A DNA stretch of 64,000 bases from an uncultured Acetatifactor sp. (GTDB lineage: Bacteria > Bacillota > Clostridia > Lachnospirales > Lachnospiraceae). Made by a program: the position numbers and the translations under genes. The stretch covers positions 58,323-122,322 of the forward strand of contig CAJUCT010000004.1 in the NCBI GenBank assembly GCA_910585015.1, in the 5' to 3' direction. Under the pieces are notes generated by a model. The model saw only the letters and a list, made by a program, of their open reading frames with translations, did not search any database and had not been told where the DNA came from. Each line of letters opens with the position of its first letter. Within the stretch, counting starts at the first letter, position 1. Shown in pieces: positions 16,554-25,146 of this stretch.

Positions 16554-18482
16554 ATGGAGTATGAACAGGATTATCTGACAGGACTGTGGACCCGTCAGGC
16601 CATGTACACCTATTACCAGAGCCTGGAGCCTGGCAGCAGGATTCATTTCATGTTCCTGGATGTAGATAATTTTAAAATAGTCAATGATATCTACGGTCAT
16701 AACGAGGGCGATGCGCTGCTGGTAAATATCGCGGGTATATTGCGGAAAAACGCTCCCATGGCCCACGGAATCAGAATGGGCGGCGATGAATTTGTGCTGA
16801 TTTTCCCGGGGGAGACCAGCCGGGAGGCGCTGTGCGGTATTGCCGCCGACATTATTGCGCGGGTACAGAGCAAAGAGGGCGCGGAACATATCCTGACCAA
16901 TGTCTCCATGAGCATTGGCATTCTCTATGACGAGAAGGTAGAGGAGACCCTGGAGGATACGCTGTTAAAAAGCGATATGGCCATGTACCATGCCAAGGAC
17001 AACGGCAAGGGCCGGTACGTTGTATTCAACGATATAGCGGAGATTGTCCTGGGCGAACTGGAGATGGAAAAAAGGCAGCAGCAGGCTCTGTCAAACCGAG
17101 AATTTGAGGTGCGCTATACACCCATCGTCATGGCCCAGACGCCAAGACTCTACATGGCTCAAGCTTATGTGGTCTGGAACATGGCGGATGGCCGGTGCAG
17201 GGGGCAGGAGGAGTTTTTGCCGCTGTTTGTGAAAAACGGCTTTGCCACAGAACTTAACGCCTGGGTCATAGAGAGGGTGCTCCAGGACATTGCTGCGTCC
17301 AAAGGAAAAAAGGGAAGCCCGGACAAAGTTGGTGTGCGAATCTCACGGCTGCAGCTGTTAAACGGCAGTTTTCTGCCCTGGCTGGAGGGACTGATGCATG
17401 ATCACAGGGTCAAGGCGGAGGAACTGGAACTGGAGATAGATGAGTCTGCCTTTACCAGAGGCAAGGAGGAGATGTTTGCCAATATCCGGGCGTTACACAA
17501 GAGCGGTTTTCGGATATCCATCACCGGCGTGGGGCTGGATTTTGCCAGTTTGCGGTACTGGGATATGCTGCCCATCGATACACTGAAATTCCAGAGGGAA
17601 TATTTGCAGCATGCGCTAAGAAACCCAAAGGGCCGCCGTATTATGAAGACGCTGATGGCCGTGGGGCGGGAGATGAAGATGGATATTGTGGCGGACGGCG
17701 TGACTTCCCGCGAGGATATCATGTATCTGATCGAATGCGGCTGTAACGCTGTGGGAGGAGAATATTTTTCCCGGCCGCTGGGGGCGTCGGATTTTCTGGA
17801 CTATGTGAGAAAAAACCTCCGCACGGAGATGCGGGTTACGGAGTTCCCCTTCTGGACGGATTACGCGGCTGTGGACAGTTCCATGCAGGCCGCCCCGTCC
17901 GGCACGGGAGTGCATCTTGCGGAGGGGATAAGCGCCAACTGGGGCGGTGTGCTGTTTGACGGCGGCGAAGTGAGGGAGAATGTGCTCAAGCTGCCCTCGG
18001 ATCTGCTGTCCAGCGATTCCTATACCATATGTCTGTGGATGAAGCCTTTGGAATTAAACGGCTGGAGCAGCGTATTGTATGCCAGGTACAACAGCGGTTT
18101 TATGTCTCTGGTGCCGTATACGCCGGACCGATCCAGCGTATACAGGGTTCATCAGGATGACTTTGTGAATCAGTTCCACGATATTCTGATACGGATGGTA
18201 CAGCGGAATAAATGGAGTTTTCTGTGTGTGACCTTTGATGCCGTCACCGGCGTGGGACGGTTGTATCTGAACGGGCGTCTGGCGGGAGAGGCCGAGGATA
18301 TTCCCCAGCTTCCGGCCTGCAAGGAAATTCTGCTCGGAGGGGATCCTTTTCAGCAGTCCTTCCGGGGATATGTGTCCGGCCTTATTTTCTGCGACAGTGT
18401 TATGACGGAGGCGGAGATCAAGGATCTATACCAGGATTTCTGCAAGGATCCCGGGTTTGCGGGGGATGTTGAAAAATTCTAA
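16554..18482 (+). CDS. GGDEF / degenerate EAL / LamG-like three-domain protein
   Basis: The first ATG (16539) lies inside the repeat tail; GGAGG at 16541-16545 selects ATG 16554, giving 642 residues. Residues about 1-160 form a diguanylate cyclase domain with FMFLDVDNFKIVNDIYGHNEGD and an intact MGGDEFVL active site; no RxxD inhibitory site is obvious. Residues about 165-410 align with EAL phosphodiesterases, but EALVRW is replaced by AQAYVVW, so it is probably inactive. Residues about 420-625 look like a concanavalin/LamG sandwich (YTICLWMKPLELNGWSSVLYAR, WSFLCVTFDAVTG, GRLYLNGRLAGEAEDIP, YVSGLIFCDSVMTEAEIKDLY). No signal peptide or membrane helix is seen, so the lectin-like domain seems cytosolic. 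Likely makes c-di-GMP. Confidence 0.85.
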   Translation: MEYEQDYLTGLWTRQAMYTYYQSLEPGSRIHFMFLDVDNFKIVNDIYGHNEGDALLVNIAGILRKNAPMAHGIRMGGDEFVLIFPGETSREALCGIAADIIARVQSKEGAEHILTNVSMSIGILYDEKVEETLEDTLLKSDMAMYHAKDNGKGRYVVFNDIAEIVLGELEMEKRQQQALSNREFEVRYTPIVMAQTPRLYMAQAYVVWNMADGRCRGQEEFLPLFVKNGFATELNAWVIERVLQDIAASKGKKGSPDKVGVRISRLQLLNGSFLPWLEGLMHDHRVKAEELELEIDESAFTRGKEEMFANIRALHKSGFRISITGVGLDFASLRYWDMLPIDTLKFQREYLQHALRNPKGRRIMKTLMAVGREMKMDIVADGVTSREDIMYLIECGCNAVGGEYFSRPLGASDFLDYVRKNLRTEMRVTEFPFWTDYAAVDSSMQAAPSGTGVHLAEGISANWGGVLFDGGEVRENVLKLPSDLLSSDSYTICLWMKPLELNGWSSVLYARYNSGFMSLVPYTPDRSSVYRVHQDDFVNQFHDILIRMVQRNKWSFLCVTFDAVTGVGRLYLNGRLAGEAEDIPQLPACKEILLGGDPFQQSFRGYVSGLIFCDSVMTEAEIKDLYQDFCKDPGFAGDVEKF

Positions 18483-18508
18483 GTGGACTGGCAGCGTTGG
18501 CGGCGTGG

Positions 18509-18994
18509 TTACTCATGCCGTACAATGTCTGCATACTCCGCCCTGGCGGCGCAGAGCAGGTCATCCGGGGCAAGTTCAATCTGGGAGCCGATGCGGCCTC
18601 CGCTGACAATGATGGCGGCCTGGCTTTGGGCGGAGGCATCCACCCGGGTCACATACTGCTTTTTCATGCCGATGGCGGTGCAGCCGCCCCGGATATAGCC
18701 GGTGACGGCATTGATTTCCTTCACATGAAGCATTTCCACGCTCTTTTCCCCCACACTGCGGGCGGCGGCCTTCAGATCCAGCTCTTTGGCGATGGGGATC
18801 ACAAACACAAAATAGTCGCGGGCGCCCTTGGTCACCAGGGTCTTGTACACCTTCTCATAGGGCAGGCTCAGTTGGTCCGCAATCTGCAGCGCGTCAATGA
18901 ATTCATCGCAATCGTAGGTGTATTGGGTATAGGGAATCTTCATGGATTCCAGAATACGCATAGCATTGGTCTTGATTTCTTTTGGTTTGGACAT
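18509..18994 (-). CDS. ybaK: YbaK/EbsC-family Cys-tRNA(Pro) deacylase
   Basis: A 161-residue protein of the YbaK editing family, which hydrolyses Cys wrongly attached to tRNA-Pro. Visible family blocks: KTNAMRILESMKIPYTQYTYD, YEKVYKTLVTKG (containing the catalytic-site lysine region), DYFVFVIPIAKELDLKAAA, HVKEINAVTGYIRGGCTAIG and GGRIGSQIEL. Length is normal. It is convergent with the GGDEF gene and separated from it by 26 bases, and is divergent from the MerR fusion. Confidence 0.92.
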   Translation of the reverse strand: MSKPKEIKTNAMRILESMKIPYTQYTYDCDEFIDALQIADQLSLPYEKVYKTLVTKGARDYFVFVIPIAKELDLKAAARSVGEKSVEMLHVKEINAVTGYIRGGCTAIGMKKQYVTRVDASAQSQAAIIVSGGRIGSQIELAPDDLLCAARAEYADIVRHE

Positions 18995-19113
18995 GTTTTT
19001 CCCTCTTTTTACTATATGTTTACATGCTTGTCAAAACGGATTATAACACAAAGGCGCGGATAATTCTATGAAATCCAAGCATTATTTTAACCAGTATGGG
19101 GTAAAAGAAACAC

Positions 19114-19144
19114 TTGACATTAACGTAACGTAAACCCCTATACT
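19114..19144 (+). promoter_or_regulatory. MerR-type promoter with 19-base spacer and operator dyad
   Basis: TTGACA (19114-19119) and TATACT (19139-19144) are separated by 19 bases, two more than optimal, as in promoters activated by MerR proteins. The spacer holds the near-palindrome TTAACGTAACGTAAA. It directly precedes the MerR-family gene at 19166, so autoregulation is likely. Confidence 0.75.
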
Positions 19145-19165
19145 GTAGATACAGAGGGTGAGCTG

Positions 19166-20326
19166 ATGGAAAAGCGATACACGGCGGGGGAATTGGCCAG
19201 GTGGGCGGGGGTATCCGCCCGTACAATCCGGTTTTATGAGGAAAAAGGTATATTGCGGCCCAGAGAGCGCTCCGCCGAGGGATATCGATTGTACGACGAC
19301 AGCGCTATTCTGCGGCTTCAGGAGATTCTGATGCTGAAATATGTGGGGATGTCCCTGGAAGGGATCCAGCAGGCTCTGACCCAGGGAGAGAATTTGCCGG
19401 TGGCTGAACTGCTGAGCCGTCAGAGAGAATTGGTTCTGGAGGAACGCCGCCGTCTGGACCATATTCTGAAAGTGATTGACCAGGCACAGCGGCACTGCCA
19501 GGGCGGGCAGCTGCCCATATCCCGCTTTGCAGAGATCATGCAGCTGCTTACCAAGAACCAGCAGGCCAATTTTCGGTATAGTCTGTATGAGCGTTATGGA
19601 ACCAGCGGGCAGAGATGGCATGAGTGGCTGTTTCAGCAGCTTCTGCTGGGGCCTGAGACGCGGGTGCTGGATGTGGGCTGCGGTCATGGAAATGTCTGGC
19701 GCGGCAGTTGGAGAGAGATTCCCGTAGGTTGTCAGATCACGCTGCTTGACAAGGAGATGGATGGACTACAATATTTGCACGGGATTTATCTGGAGCGTCG
19801 AAGGGAACTGGCGGAGGGAGCGGCATTTTCCTTCCTGTGCGAGGACACGGAGGAATGGGAGTGTCCTGCGGAAAGGTATGACCTGATTCTGGCGGGGCAT
19901 CTCTGGAATTATATCCGTGAGAAAGATGGACTTTTGAGAAAGCTGCACCGGGGACTGGCAGAGGGAGGCAGGCTGGTTTCCACATTTACCTCAAAGGTTT
20001 CTGTGGGGGATGTGAACCGCCTGTTGGAACCGGTGCTGCACAGAAGGGTGCTGGAAGCCTATGAAGAGCGCAGGAGGGACTTTGTGGGACAGATGGAAGG
20101 GCTTTTTGCCGGGGAGTTTGCCAGAGTGTCCCGAAAAGTATTCCGGAATGGTCTGCGGATTGACCAGGCGGAGCAGCTGCTTAGCTATCTGTGCAATCTG
20201 GACGGAGAACTGGAGGCCCGGATCAGGACCCGGGAATCAGAAATGCGAAAGTATTTGCAGGAATTGATACGACAGGGACCGGTGCCGGAAATCGGCACGG
20301 AGGGGTATTGCTATTTCTGTGAGTGA
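19166..20326 (+). CDS. MerR-family regulator fused to a SAM methyltransferase
   Basis: A 386-residue two-domain protein. Residues 1-75 are a MerR winged helix (YTAGELARWAGVSARTIRFYEEKGIL, EGYRLYDDSAILRLQEILMLKYVGMSLEGI), followed by a dimerising coiled coil to about 115. Residues about 150-330 carry a class I methyltransferase: motif I RVLDVGCGHGNVW, an acidic LLDKEMDG, and RYDLILAGHLWNYI. Such fusions are known in Firmicutes; the methyltransferase half may act as the effector sensor or as an enzyme induced by its own substrate. Its promoter has the long spacer expected for MerR control. The inducing compound is not known. Confidence 0.88.
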   Translation: MEKRYTAGELARWAGVSARTIRFYEEKGILRPRERSAEGYRLYDDSAILRLQEILMLKYVGMSLEGIQQALTQGENLPVAELLSRQRELVLEERRRLDHILKVIDQAQRHCQGGQLPISRFAEIMQLLTKNQQANFRYSLYERYGTSGQRWHEWLFQQLLLGPETRVLDVGCGHGNVWRGSWREIPVGCQITLLDKEMDGLQYLHGIYLERRRELAEGAAFSFLCEDTEEWECPAERYDLILAGHLWNYIREKDGLLRKLHRGLAEGGRLVSTFTSKVSVGDVNRLLEPVLHRRVLEAYEERRRDFVGQMEGLFAGEFARVSRKVFRNGLRIDQAEQLLSYLCNLDGELEARIRTRESEMRKYLQELIRQGPVPEIGTEGYCYFCE

Positions 20327-20332
20327 TAAAGC

Positions 20333-20411
20333 GAAAGTTTGAATGTTTCACATTCAAATACTGATTGGTGCAATATCGCAGGCAAAGCCAGCGATATGCA
20401 TATAGAGGTAA
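20333..20411 (+). repeat. Family C double-hairpin repeat, copy C1
   Basis: First hairpin TTTGAATGT-ttc-ACATTCAAA; second hairpin GCAATATCGC ... GCGATATGC; it ends in GAGGTAA. Compared with C2 and C3 the first stem has A-T where they have G-C on both arms, a compensatory change. Confidence 0.8.
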
Positions 20412-20486
20412 GTTTGGATGTTACACATCCAAATACGTATTAACGCAGTATCGCAGGCCAGTCTGCGATATGCAGGAAAGAGGTAA
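20410..20486 (+). repeat. Family C double-hairpin repeat, copy C2
   Basis: Follows C1 directly in tandem. TTTGGATGT-tac-ACATCCAAA, then GCAGTATCGCAGGC ... GTCTGCGATATGC, ending GAGGTAA. A partial third unit (AAGTTTGGAT) begins right after it at about 20485. Confidence 0.8.
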
Positions 20487-20576
20487 GTTTGGATTAGGGG
20501 AAGCGTTCAGCCAATTTGTGACACAGGCGGGAAAATAGTAGTGAATGACACATGTTGTCAACAGGAGGATAGGAAG

Positions 20577-21146
20577 ATGATACCTACAAGGGAAGCGGCA
20601 GAGGAATTACTTAGAGACGGAGAGGCATGTAATCCGGGAGCGTGGGCGGATCATAGCCGGGTGGTGGCCATGTGCGCAGAGCGGATTGCGGCAGCCTGCG
20701 GGGGCATGGACCCGGAGAAAGCCTATGTGCTGGGTTTGCTCCATGACATAGGCCGCAAGTTTGGAGTCAAGCATATGGGACACATATATGACGGATACCA
20801 CTATATGACGCGGCTTGGCTATGACGAGGCGGCCCGGATATGCTTAAGCCATTCTTTTAGCATTCAAAGGCTGGAGGACTACATAGGAAAGTGGGATATC
20901 ACGGCGGAGCAGCAGGAGGAGCTTCGAAGGCTGCTGGAGGAATTGGAATATGATGACTATGACAGGTTAATCCAGGTCTGCGACAGCCTGGCGGGAACCG
21001 AGGTGGTGGATATGGAGGAGCGCATGGCGGACGTGAAGCGGCGCTATGGCGCGTATCCCCAAGACAAGTGGGACAAGAACCTGGAACTGAAAGCATATTT
21101 TGAGGAGAAAATGCGGCAGGATATATATAAGGTTGTGGGGCGCTGA
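20577..21146 (+). CDS. HD-domain phosphohydrolase
   Basis: The frame starts with GTG 20541, but AGGAGGATAGGAAG just before ATG 20577 selects a 189-residue protein. The HD metal-binding motif is seen as WADHSRVVAMCAERIA, LGLLHDIGRKFG and CLSHSF, with a later DSLAGTE (final Asp). This is the compact HD architecture of small nucleotide or phospho-ester hydrolases. It is followed by the phospholipase-C-like gene and a P-loop kinase in the same direction. The substrate cannot be inferred. Confidence 0.85.
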   Translation: MIPTREAAEELLRDGEACNPGAWADHSRVVAMCAERIAAACGGMDPEKAYVLGLLHDIGRKFGVKHMGHIYDGYHYMTRLGYDEAARICLSHSFSIQRLEDYIGKWDITAEQQEELRRLLEELEYDDYDRLIQVCDSLAGTEVVDMEERMADVKRRYGAYPQDKWDKNLELKAYFEEKMRQDIYKVVGR

Positions 21147-21181
21147 CGCAGCGGGATGGGGACGAGCGGCTGGGAAATGAG

Positions 21182-21271
21182 ATGGCGGACTATTGTAATG
21201 TAGACCTTGAAAGGGTGTTTATCGAGGCAAGGGAAGATATAGACAGATATTGGCAATCCAGAGATGTTTAG
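21182..21271 (+). CDS. Candidate 29-residue small protein
   Basis: A short frame (MADYCNVDLERVFIEAREDIDRY begins it, ending QSRDV) between the HD gene and the next gene, with in-frame extension to the left possible through CTG codons. It is acidic and helical. Only a weak ribosome site (GGGA) is present. It may be a real small protein, a remnant, or chance; kept at low confidence because the codon use looks protein-like. Confidence 0.25.
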   Translation: MADYCNVDLERVFIEAREDIDRYWQSRDV

Positions 21272-21297
21272 TTAAGTAGGGTACGGAGGATTGGATT

Positions 21298-21987
21298 ATG
21301 GCTTCATGGATGGTGCATTTGCGGGTGGCAGACAGACTGCTGGACCGCCTGGAGGGAATCAGGGAAAAGGAGTTTATAATGGGGAATATCGCTCCGGACA
21401 GCGGTGTGCCCAACGCGGACTGGACAGCCTATGCGCCGCCCACGGAGGTGTCCCATTTCAAGACATATCTGGGGGATAGGGCAGTTAAAATAGATGTGGA
21501 GAGTTATCTACAGCAATATTTTACAGTAGAGAAGAGGAAGAAATACAGCCCGGAGCAATACTCTTTTTACCTTGGGTACTTAATTCATCTGCTGACGGAT
21601 CTGGAGTGGATTGCCCGTGTATATAATCCCAGTATCGCCAGATATCAGGAGGCCCATGGGGCGGATTCTTATAAGCTGCTGTGGACGCTGAAAAAGGACT
21701 GGTATGATCTTGACTTTTTATACCTGCGAAAGCACCCGGATTTCAGGGCATTTCGAATCTACGAGAACGCGGTGGGTTTCGTCAACCGCTATATGGATAT
21801 TTTCGCGGAGGATGCCTTTGAGAACCGGCGGGAATACATCATCGGTTTTTACCGGGGTGACCGGGAGAACATAGAGCGGGAATATATCTATCTGACTGAG
21901 GCCCAGGCCCAGCAGTTTGTGGAGGACTGCGTGGAGGCCGTGCAGGGAAAACTGGAGGAAATGGGATGCGCGAAAATTCGGTTTTAG
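21298..21987 (+). CDS. Zinc-dependent phospholipase C-like protein
   Basis: A 229-residue protein beginning MASWMVHLRVADRLLD, with GNIAPDSG, EVSHFKTYLGD and FYLGYLIHLLTDLEWI. These match the zinc-dependent phospholipase C family (PF00882), with candidate zinc ligands in Asp/His of APDSG, VSHF and HLLTD. The family here lacks a secretion signal and is of uncertain substrate; many such clostridial proteins are annotated only as hydrolases. Ribosome site CGGAGG stands 9 bases before the ATG. The last 22 bases overlap the next gene. Confidence 0.8.
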   Translation: MASWMVHLRVADRLLDRLEGIREKEFIMGNIAPDSGVPNADWTAYAPPTEVSHFKTYLGDRAVKIDVESYLQQYFTVEKRKKYSPEQYSFYLGYLIHLLTDLEWIARVYNPSIARYQEAHGADSYKLLWTLKKDWYDLDFLYLRKHPDFRAFRIYENAVGFVNRYMDIFAEDAFENRREYIIGFYRGDRENIEREYIYLTEAQAQQFVEDCVEAVQGKLEEMGCAKIRF

Positions 21988-22481
21988 ACGGGAGACAGCC
22001 GGGGGAACGGCAATATCAGGGACGTTTTGTGATCCTGGTGACGGGGATTCCGGCATCGGGAAAGAGTGTGCTGGCGGAGCAGATGATGCAGTGCCATAAG
22101 TCCTTTATACTGGAGAACAATTTCGAGGCAAGCTCCAAGCCGGAACTTGTGCGGATGCTGGAGCGCTATGGATACCGGGCGCTGACCCTGCGCCTGACGG
22201 GGGATTATGCCCGCATCTATGAACGCTTTGTGCAGCGGGAGAACAGCCCCCAAAGGCATCCGGGCCATGTGACCAATAGCCGCTATTCCAAGGAGGAAGG
22301 CGCAGCTTCGAGCCAGACAATCACGCTGGAACAGTATATCGCCGGAATCCGGGCCAGGGAGATGGACAGCCTTTGTGTTGGCGGTCCGGCAATCACTGTT
22401 GACACTACGGATTTTTCCGCAGTGGATTGGAAAAAACTTTATCAAGAAATAGACAATTTCTGCCTTTCTCACCGGAAATAG
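21966..22481 (+). CDS. P-loop kinase-like protein
   Basis: A 171-residue protein with a Walker A GIPASGKS at about residues 27-34 (FVILVTGIPASGKSVLAEQM). It then has ENNFEASSKPELVRMLERYGYRALTLRLTGDYARIYERFVQREN, the layout of small AAA_33-type kinases, and ends with VDTTDFSAVDW. It likely phosphorylates a small molecule or nucleotide. Its ATG lies inside the end of the phospholipase-like gene, implying translational coupling, and a strong terminator follows. Confidence 0.8.
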   Translation: MRENSVLDGRQPGERQYQGRFVILVTGIPASGKSVLAEQMMQCHKSFILENNFEASSKPELVRMLERYGYRALTLRLTGDYARIYERFVQRENSPQRHPGHVTNSRYSKEEGAASSQTITLEQYIAGIRAREMDSLCVGGPAITVDTTDFSAVDWKKLYQEIDNFCLSHRK

Positions 22482-22504
22482 GGATTTCAAGAAAAATAAA
22501 AGCG

Positions 22505-22540
22505 CCTCTCTGCCTAAGCCGCAGAGAGGTGAAGTCTTTT
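22505..22540 (+). terminator. Intrinsic terminator after the HD/PLC/kinase operon
   Basis: CCTCTCTGC-ctaagcc-GCAGAGAGG, a perfect 9-bp stem followed by TGAAGTCTTTT. Confidence 0.8.
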
Positions 22541-22693
22541 AGAATAAAACATTTTCAGCACATCACATACTTCACACATCTCAACCAACGGTTGACATTT
22601 ACTCCATGAAGCGTTTATTGCGCAATATATATCCACATGGTATATTAGGCGTAGCAGAATAGGATAACAAGGATTCCCTGCACATAAGGGTAT

Positions 22694-22836
22694 TAGGCGA
22701 TTGCGAAACTATTTCCGCAAGTGACGGGACTGGTCAATATATACAAAAACGGGCTCCGATGCAGTGGCAAGTCGCCCTTATTTTGTATATATTGCCCATT
22801 CCCTGTTCCAGAAAAGAGGCGTTTCGCAAACGCCTA
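22694..22836 (+). mobile_element. Family B miniature inverted-repeat element, copy B2
   Basis: The best-preserved copy, 143 bp. Terminal repeats TAGGCGATTGCGAAAC and GTTTCGCAAACGCCTA pair at 15 of 16 positions. A perfect 10-bp duplication ATAAGGGTAT flanks it (22684-22693, 22837-22846). Inner arms CAATATATACAAAA (22735-22748) and TTTTGTATATATTG (22781-22794) form a second perfect hairpin. The surrounding 22541-22896 holds no gene. Confidence 0.9.
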
Positions 22837-22896
22837 ATAAGGGTATAATTGAGAGGGGAGACGACGCCGGCAGGGCACGGAAAGGCTGGATGATAT

Positions 22897-22992
22897 ATGT
22901 TGAACAAAGAAATAATCGGCAAAAGAATTGCCTTTTTTAGAAGAGAAAAGGGGATCACGCAGCGGGAACATAATATCCGCCAATTACGCTGA
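22897..22992 (+). pseudogene. N-terminal stub of an XRE-family regulator
   Basis: ATG 22897 opens a 31-residue frame (MLNKEIIGKRIAFFRREKGI, then TQ) typical of the first helices of an XRE/Cro helix-turn-helix. After TQ the expected helix EELA is lost and the sequence switches to an unrelated PurM-like segment in another frame, ending in TGA at 22990. This marks a deletion junction near 22962. Confidence 0.6.
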
Positions 22993-23510
22993 TGCCTATC
23001 TGTTCCAGATAGATACCTCCCGGATGCGGGAGCCGGTGTATTCCTGCATTACCTGCGTTCCGGGTTCCAAGGAGAAATTGGCAAAGAAATACGGATACAA
23101 TCAGGAGATTTGCGCGGATGTGGCGGCCAGCGCCATGAACCACATATTGCAGCATGGCATGAGACCGGTGATTTTAAAAGGGATGATAGTCTGCGGGAAT
23201 TACAGCCACGATCAGCTGTATTTGATGGCTCAGTCCTTTCAGAAGATTCGTGAAGAAAACCAAGTCTCTTTCGCGGGGATGGAGATTGCCGCCCAGCCGG
23301 TCAACTATGGTCCGGAGGACTATGAGTTATCCGCTACGGTGGTAGGGGTGCAGGACAGGGACAAGCTGCTGACAGGGAACTGCCTGAGAGAGGGAGATGT
23401 GCTGATTGGCATAAGGACAGAGGGCATAGACGGAACGAACTATCCTATTGTAAAAATAATACTGGACAAAAACCCCGCTCTCTATCATGCCAAAATAGAC
23501 GGAAGCCCCC
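22963..23510 (+). pseudogene. PurM/AIR-synthase-like fragment
   Basis: The frame (part of an open frame running 22928-24208) has the layout of the AIR synthase family: YADAYLFQIDTSRM, GSKEKLAKKYGYNQEICADVA, MNHILQHGMRPVILKG, FAGMEIAAQPVNYGPEDYEL, VVGVQDRDKLLTGNCLREGD and VLIGIRTEGIDGTNYPIVK. Compared with real PurM the DGVGTK and GGETA active-site motifs are replaced (ITCVPGSKEK, AGMEIAA), so it is a divergent paralogue, not the purine enzyme. Its N-terminus is missing and its C-terminal domain is replaced in frame by an ABC ATPase from about 23511. I regard it as a remnant, though an in-frame fusion protein is formally possible. Confidence 0.5.
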
Positions 23511-24016
23511 AGGGCAAGACTGTGGCGGTGGTGGGAGCCAGCGGAGGCGGCAAAAGTACTCTGCTTCGCCTGCTTTGTGGGTTTTACCGTCCCCAGCAGG
23601 GGGAAATTCTGGTGGAGGGGGTCAGTCTTGGAGACTGGAATCTGGAGGCGCTGCGATCACGTCTTTCCTATGTGTCCCAACATGCCTATCTGTTTCCGGC
23701 ATCCGTGGGGGAAAATATTGCCATAGGCAAATCCGGGGCGGGCGGGGAGGAGATCCACAAGGCCGCAAAGGCAGCCAACGCGGCCGGATTTATAGGGGAA
23801 CTTCCCCAGCGGTACGATACTTTGGCGGGGGAGCGGGGATCACGCCTGTCGGGAGGGCAGATACAGCGTATTTCCATCGCCCGGGCTATCCTGAAGGATG
23901 CACCCATACTGCTTCTGGATGAGGCCACTTCGGCACTGGACGTACAGGCGGAGGCCGAGGTGCAAAAAGCGCTGGAGGAACTGGCAAAAGGGCGTACAAC
24001 GCTTGTGGTGGCACAC
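23511..24016 (+). pseudogene. ABC exporter ATPase domain fragment (first half-transporter)
   Basis: A near-complete exporter-type nucleotide-binding domain: Walker A VVGASGGGKSTL, Q-loop VSQHAYLFPASVGENIAIG, signature RLSGGQIQRISIARAIL, Walker B PILLLDEATSALD, and the start of the H-loop, TTLVVAH. It has no membrane domain; the upstream part is PurM-like. It ends in the middle of AHRLST, where the frame passes into the membrane domain of a second ABC exporter at about 24017. Two deletions thus removed its membrane domain and its end. Confidence 0.7.
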
Positions 24017-24018
24017 AA

Positions 24019-25041
24019 TCCTTTGCGGGGATGGTGGATTTCGGCACGGTGGTGGCTATTCTCAGCCTCCAGGGTATGGTCTCTTATTTTCTCAGCAACA
24101 TCGGCAGCGCGTGGGGGAGCCTTATGGATTCCCTTGTCCTTGGAGACAGGGTGTTTGAGATTCTGGATCAGCCAGTGTCGCAGGAGTGTGAACGTTACCT
24201 GGGCGTGAAGGAGGATTATCCTTCACTTCCGGAAGAGCGTTTGCCTTCGTCAGATATGCACATGGATTCCTGCGGGAATGCAGAAGGCTTTTCTTCAACA
24301 GGGGACTGCGGCATTCAGATCAGCGACGCCATATTTACCTATGACGGTTCGGAAAGGGTGCTGGACGGCGTGGATATTACGGTGGACAGGGGAAAGACGG
24401 CTGCGCTTGTGGGGGAGAGCGGCGGAGGCAAGAGTACGGTGGTGAAGCTTCTGCTGGGTTTTTACCCGCTGGAGAGCGGCGCTGTCAGAGTACTTGGGAA
24501 ACCGCTGGCAGGATATACCCCGGATGAACTGCGGAGAAACATTGCGTATGTTCCGCAGGATGCCTATCTGTTTACCACAAGCATAAGGGAGAACATACGG
24601 TATGGCCGGTTGGGAGCCAGCGACGAGGAGGTGGAGCAGGCGGCCAGGCGGGCCTATGCCCATGAGTTTATCATGTCCTTTCCAAAGGGGTATGACACGC
24701 TGGTGGGAGAGAGGGGCGAAAGCCTGTCCGGCGGGCAGCGCCAGCGGATCGCCATAGCCCGTGCGTTCATCAGAAACGCGCCGATACTGCTTCTGGATGA
24801 GGCGACTTCCGCCCTGGACGCGGAGAGTGAGCAGCTGGTCCAAAAGGGCATTGAGGCGCTTATGGGAGGCCGCACCACGCTGGTGGTGGCCCACCGGCTC
24901 TCCACCATAGAGAAAGCGGACGTGATCTATGTCATAGAGAGAGGGAAGGTATGTGAAAAGGGCAGACATGCCGAATTGATGGAGCAAGGCGGCGTATATA
25001 GAAGGCTGGTGGAATTGTCCAAGAGCAATGTGGGTGTGTAG
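24019..25041 (+). pseudogene. C-terminal part of a second ABC exporter half-transporter
   Basis: Translation from the junction gives SFAGMVDFGTVVAILSLQG and WGSLMDSLVLGDRVFEILDQP, the last membrane helices and linker of an ABC exporter, followed by a complete ATPase: LVGESGGGKSTVVKLL, VPQDAYLFTTSIRENI, GESLSGGQRQRIAIARAF, PILLLDEATSALD, LVVAHRLSTI. About 300 N-terminal residues are absent. An ATG at 24031 gives a 336-residue frame but has no spaced ribosome site. The two ATPases originally formed a typical heterodimeric exporter pair; neither remnant can work as a transporter. Confidence 0.7.
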
Positions 25042-25096
25042 CTAAGAACCTTGAGGGTGACAGAGGCGGCACATAAATGGCAATAGAGGTATGAGG

Positions 25097-25121
25097 AGAG
25101 CCCCGGAAAATCCGGGGCTCT
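25097..25121. terminator. Strong hairpin between convergent genes
   Basis: AGAGCCCCGGA-aaa-TCCGGGGCTCT, an 11-bp GC-rich stem between the ABC remnant and the convergent RNA-repair gene. The T-tract is weak. Confidence 0.65.
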
Positions 25122-25146
25122 TCATATATTGAAGGCCGTGTACACA

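Noticed and set aside
20333..20500. CRISPR array
   Set aside because: Repeats are 77-base double hairpins in direct tandem with no spacers and no cas genes.
22928..24208. Functional PurM-ABC fusion enzyme
   Set aside because: Active-site motifs of PurM are missing, the ATPase is cut in its H-loop and runs on in a nonsense frame; kept as a finding only.
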